Shown here one piece after another: positions 5,351 to 6,129 of a stretch of 6,129 nt of DNA. Origin of the DNA: Caldifarciminota bacterium (GTDB lineage: Bacteria > Hydrothermota > UBA3072 > B12-G15); contig JAGGTX010000043.1 of the NCBI GenBank assembly GCA_021163525.1, positions 1-6,129 of the forward strand, given 5' to 3'. The notes beneath the pieces were generated by a model. The model was not told the DNA's origin. It saw nothing but the letters and a program-made list of their open reading frames with translations, and searched no databases. How positions within the stretch are numbered: the first letter of the stretch is position 1; the number at the start of each line of letters is the position of its first letter. The position numbers were made by a program, and so were the translations under genes.

Positions 5351-6129
5351 ACCTTTTCCTTAAATGTTTTTCAAGCCATCTATTCCCTTTCACAATTAAA
5401 TCCCTGACCTGTCTATAAAATTCAATATCTCTACCAATGGGGTCAGGGATCTTTTCAAGGTCAATAATTTCATAAAAAGGCAGTATTGTATATGGATTTG
5501 CCCCAAGAGAGAGAACTTCCTCCCTGTGAACAGGCTCCATGGGAAAGATCAAATCTGCCCATTGAATGAGTTCCCTTGATACGGGTGTGCTTCTATGGGC
5601 AGTAAGATTGACACCTATCTCTTCCATAACCTTTATGGCATTTTCACTGGCAGGTGAACCTGAAAATCCCAGTGTTCCGCACGACCTGATGAACAATGGG
5701 AGGTCCCTTGCACAGTAAGATAGATGATACTGAGCCATTGGACTTCTGCATGTATTACCTGAGCATACATACAGAATGTTCAGGACATTCCCTTCTGAGA
5801 GCAAAATGGTTTTGCCTGTGATTGCTTCAATCTCAAACACCTTAACAGCACCCATCCTTATAATCACGGGCCCTTCACCCGTTACATCCACAACAGTTGA
5901 TGGTATTCCACCCTTTGAATCCCCCTTCAGCATCAATTCAAGTGGAATCCTTACATCTTTGTGGGAAACAGGCGGTACCTCACCAGGGAGGTTTGCAGAG
6001 GTGTTTATCACTGGAGAACCAAGTCTTTTCATTGCCTCAATCAGCGGAGGAAAATCTGGTATCCTTATTCCTATCTTACCTTCACCTGAAACAATACCTG
6101 ATGGCAATCCCTTCCTTGCCCTGAATATA
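5340..6129 (-). CDS. Fusion of Sua5/YrdC C-terminal part with a YwlE-like low-molecular-weight phosphatase (5' end outside window)
   Basis: The frame is open to the right edge, so the N-terminus is missing. About the first 110 visible residues match the end of a Sua5/YrdC/YwlC domain (threonylcarbamoyl-AMP synthase, first step of tRNA t6A37 synthesis): KIGIRIPDFPPL, then SPVINTSANLPGE with the TSAN motif (5991-6002), then STVVDVTGEGPVIIRMGAV. The frame continues without a stop into a complete phosphatase of about 146 residues: NILYVCSGNTCRSPMAQ (nucleophile Cys codon 5763-5765), AHRS, and the general-acid loop IPDPIG (Asp codon 5442-5444). The P-loop residue is Thr (CSGNTCRS), as in Bacillus YwlE, where Thr confers protein-arginine phosphatase activity; tyrosine phosphatases usually have Ile. 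In Bacillus the separate ywlC and ywlE genes are close neighbours, so the fusion joins genes already linked elsewhere. The 3' end overlaps the convergent lipoprotein gene by 11 bp. Confidence 0.88.
   Translation of the reverse strand, partial: IFRARKGLPSGIVSGEGKIGIRIPDFPPLIEAMKRLGSPVINTSANLPGEVPPVSHKDVRIPLELMLKGDSKGGIPSTVVDVTGEGPVIIRMGAVKVFEIEAITGKTILLSEGNVLNILYVCSGNTCRSPMAQYHLSYCARDLPLFIRSCGTLGFSGSPASENAIKVMEEIGVNLTAHRSTPVSRELIQWADLIFPMEPVHREEVLSLGANPYTILPFYEIIDLEKIPDPIGRDIEFYRQVRDLIVKGNRWLEKHLRKRFNH

Noticed and set aside
5770..5830. Possible frameshift or separate genes at the Sua5-phosphatase junction
   Set aside because: The frame is continuous, both domains are in phase, and no ribosome-binding site with an in-frame ATG is seen at the domain border, so a true fusion is the better reading.
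5897..6124. Plus-strand open frame opposite the Sua5 domain
   Set aside because: No family resemblance and no Shine-Dalgarno site; the minus strand carries the conserved RIPDF and TSAN motifs here.
1..6129. CRISPR array, tRNA, rRNA, riboswitch or complete insertion sequence
   Set aside because: No regularly spaced repeats, no cloverleaf-like tRNA ends, no long untranslated leader, and no paired terminal inverted repeats were found by eye.

Overview
This 6.1 kb window is compact bacterial DNA, A+T-rich by eye. Bacterial origin is supported by three perfect AAGGAGG ribosome-binding sites at 1648, 2304 and 4821, an N-terminal lipoprotein signal, and a YwlE-like low-molecular-weight phosphatase. 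A two-domain protein disulfide oxidoreductase (PDO), a family typical of thermophiles, makes a thermophilic and probably anaerobic host plausible. I cannot name the organism from the sequence.

Left edge (1-1372, + strand): the 3' end of a gene whose product ends in a DnaA-C-like helix-turn-helix (possibly a REP-associated/IS200-like transposase), overlapped by a complete GT4-family glycosyltransferase.

Centre (1417-5350, + strand): the core of the window is six genes packed with spacings of 2, 1, 0, -4 and -4 nt. In order they encode a small zinc-binding anti-sigma-like protein (RsrA/zf-HC2 type, seven cysteines), PDO with two CXXC sites, a TrxB-like flavoprotein whose NADPH motif is replaced, a small glutaredoxin-like protein (CPWC), a single-cysteine CoA-disulfide reductase/NADH oxidase-like flavoprotein, and a TlpA/ResA-like thioredoxin lipoprotein. 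The simplest reading is one transcription unit for thiol-disulfide control. The TrxB-like enzyme would pass electrons to PDO and the glutaredoxin-like protein, the CoA-disulfide reductase would handle low-molecular-weight disulfides, polysulfide or O2, and the lipoprotein would act outside the membrane. The first gene may be a disulfide-sensing regulator, comparable to RsrA, which controls the thioredoxin genes of Streptomyces. No sigma factor gene lies beside it. The 44 bp in front of it carry a possible ECF-type promoter placed so that the message would be almost leaderless.

Right edge (5340-6129, - strand): a convergent gene, cut by the window end, encodes a single protein joining the C-terminal part of a Sua5/YrdC threonylcarbamoyl-AMP synthase to a complete low-molecular-weight phosphatase. 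The phosphatase P-loop reads CSGNTCRS, with the threonine that marks YwlE-type protein-arginine phosphatases. Its 3' end overlaps the lipoprotein gene by 11 bp, and I see no terminator between them.

No rRNA, tRNA, CRISPR array, complete insertion sequence or origin is visible. No stretch over 300 bp lacks a gene.
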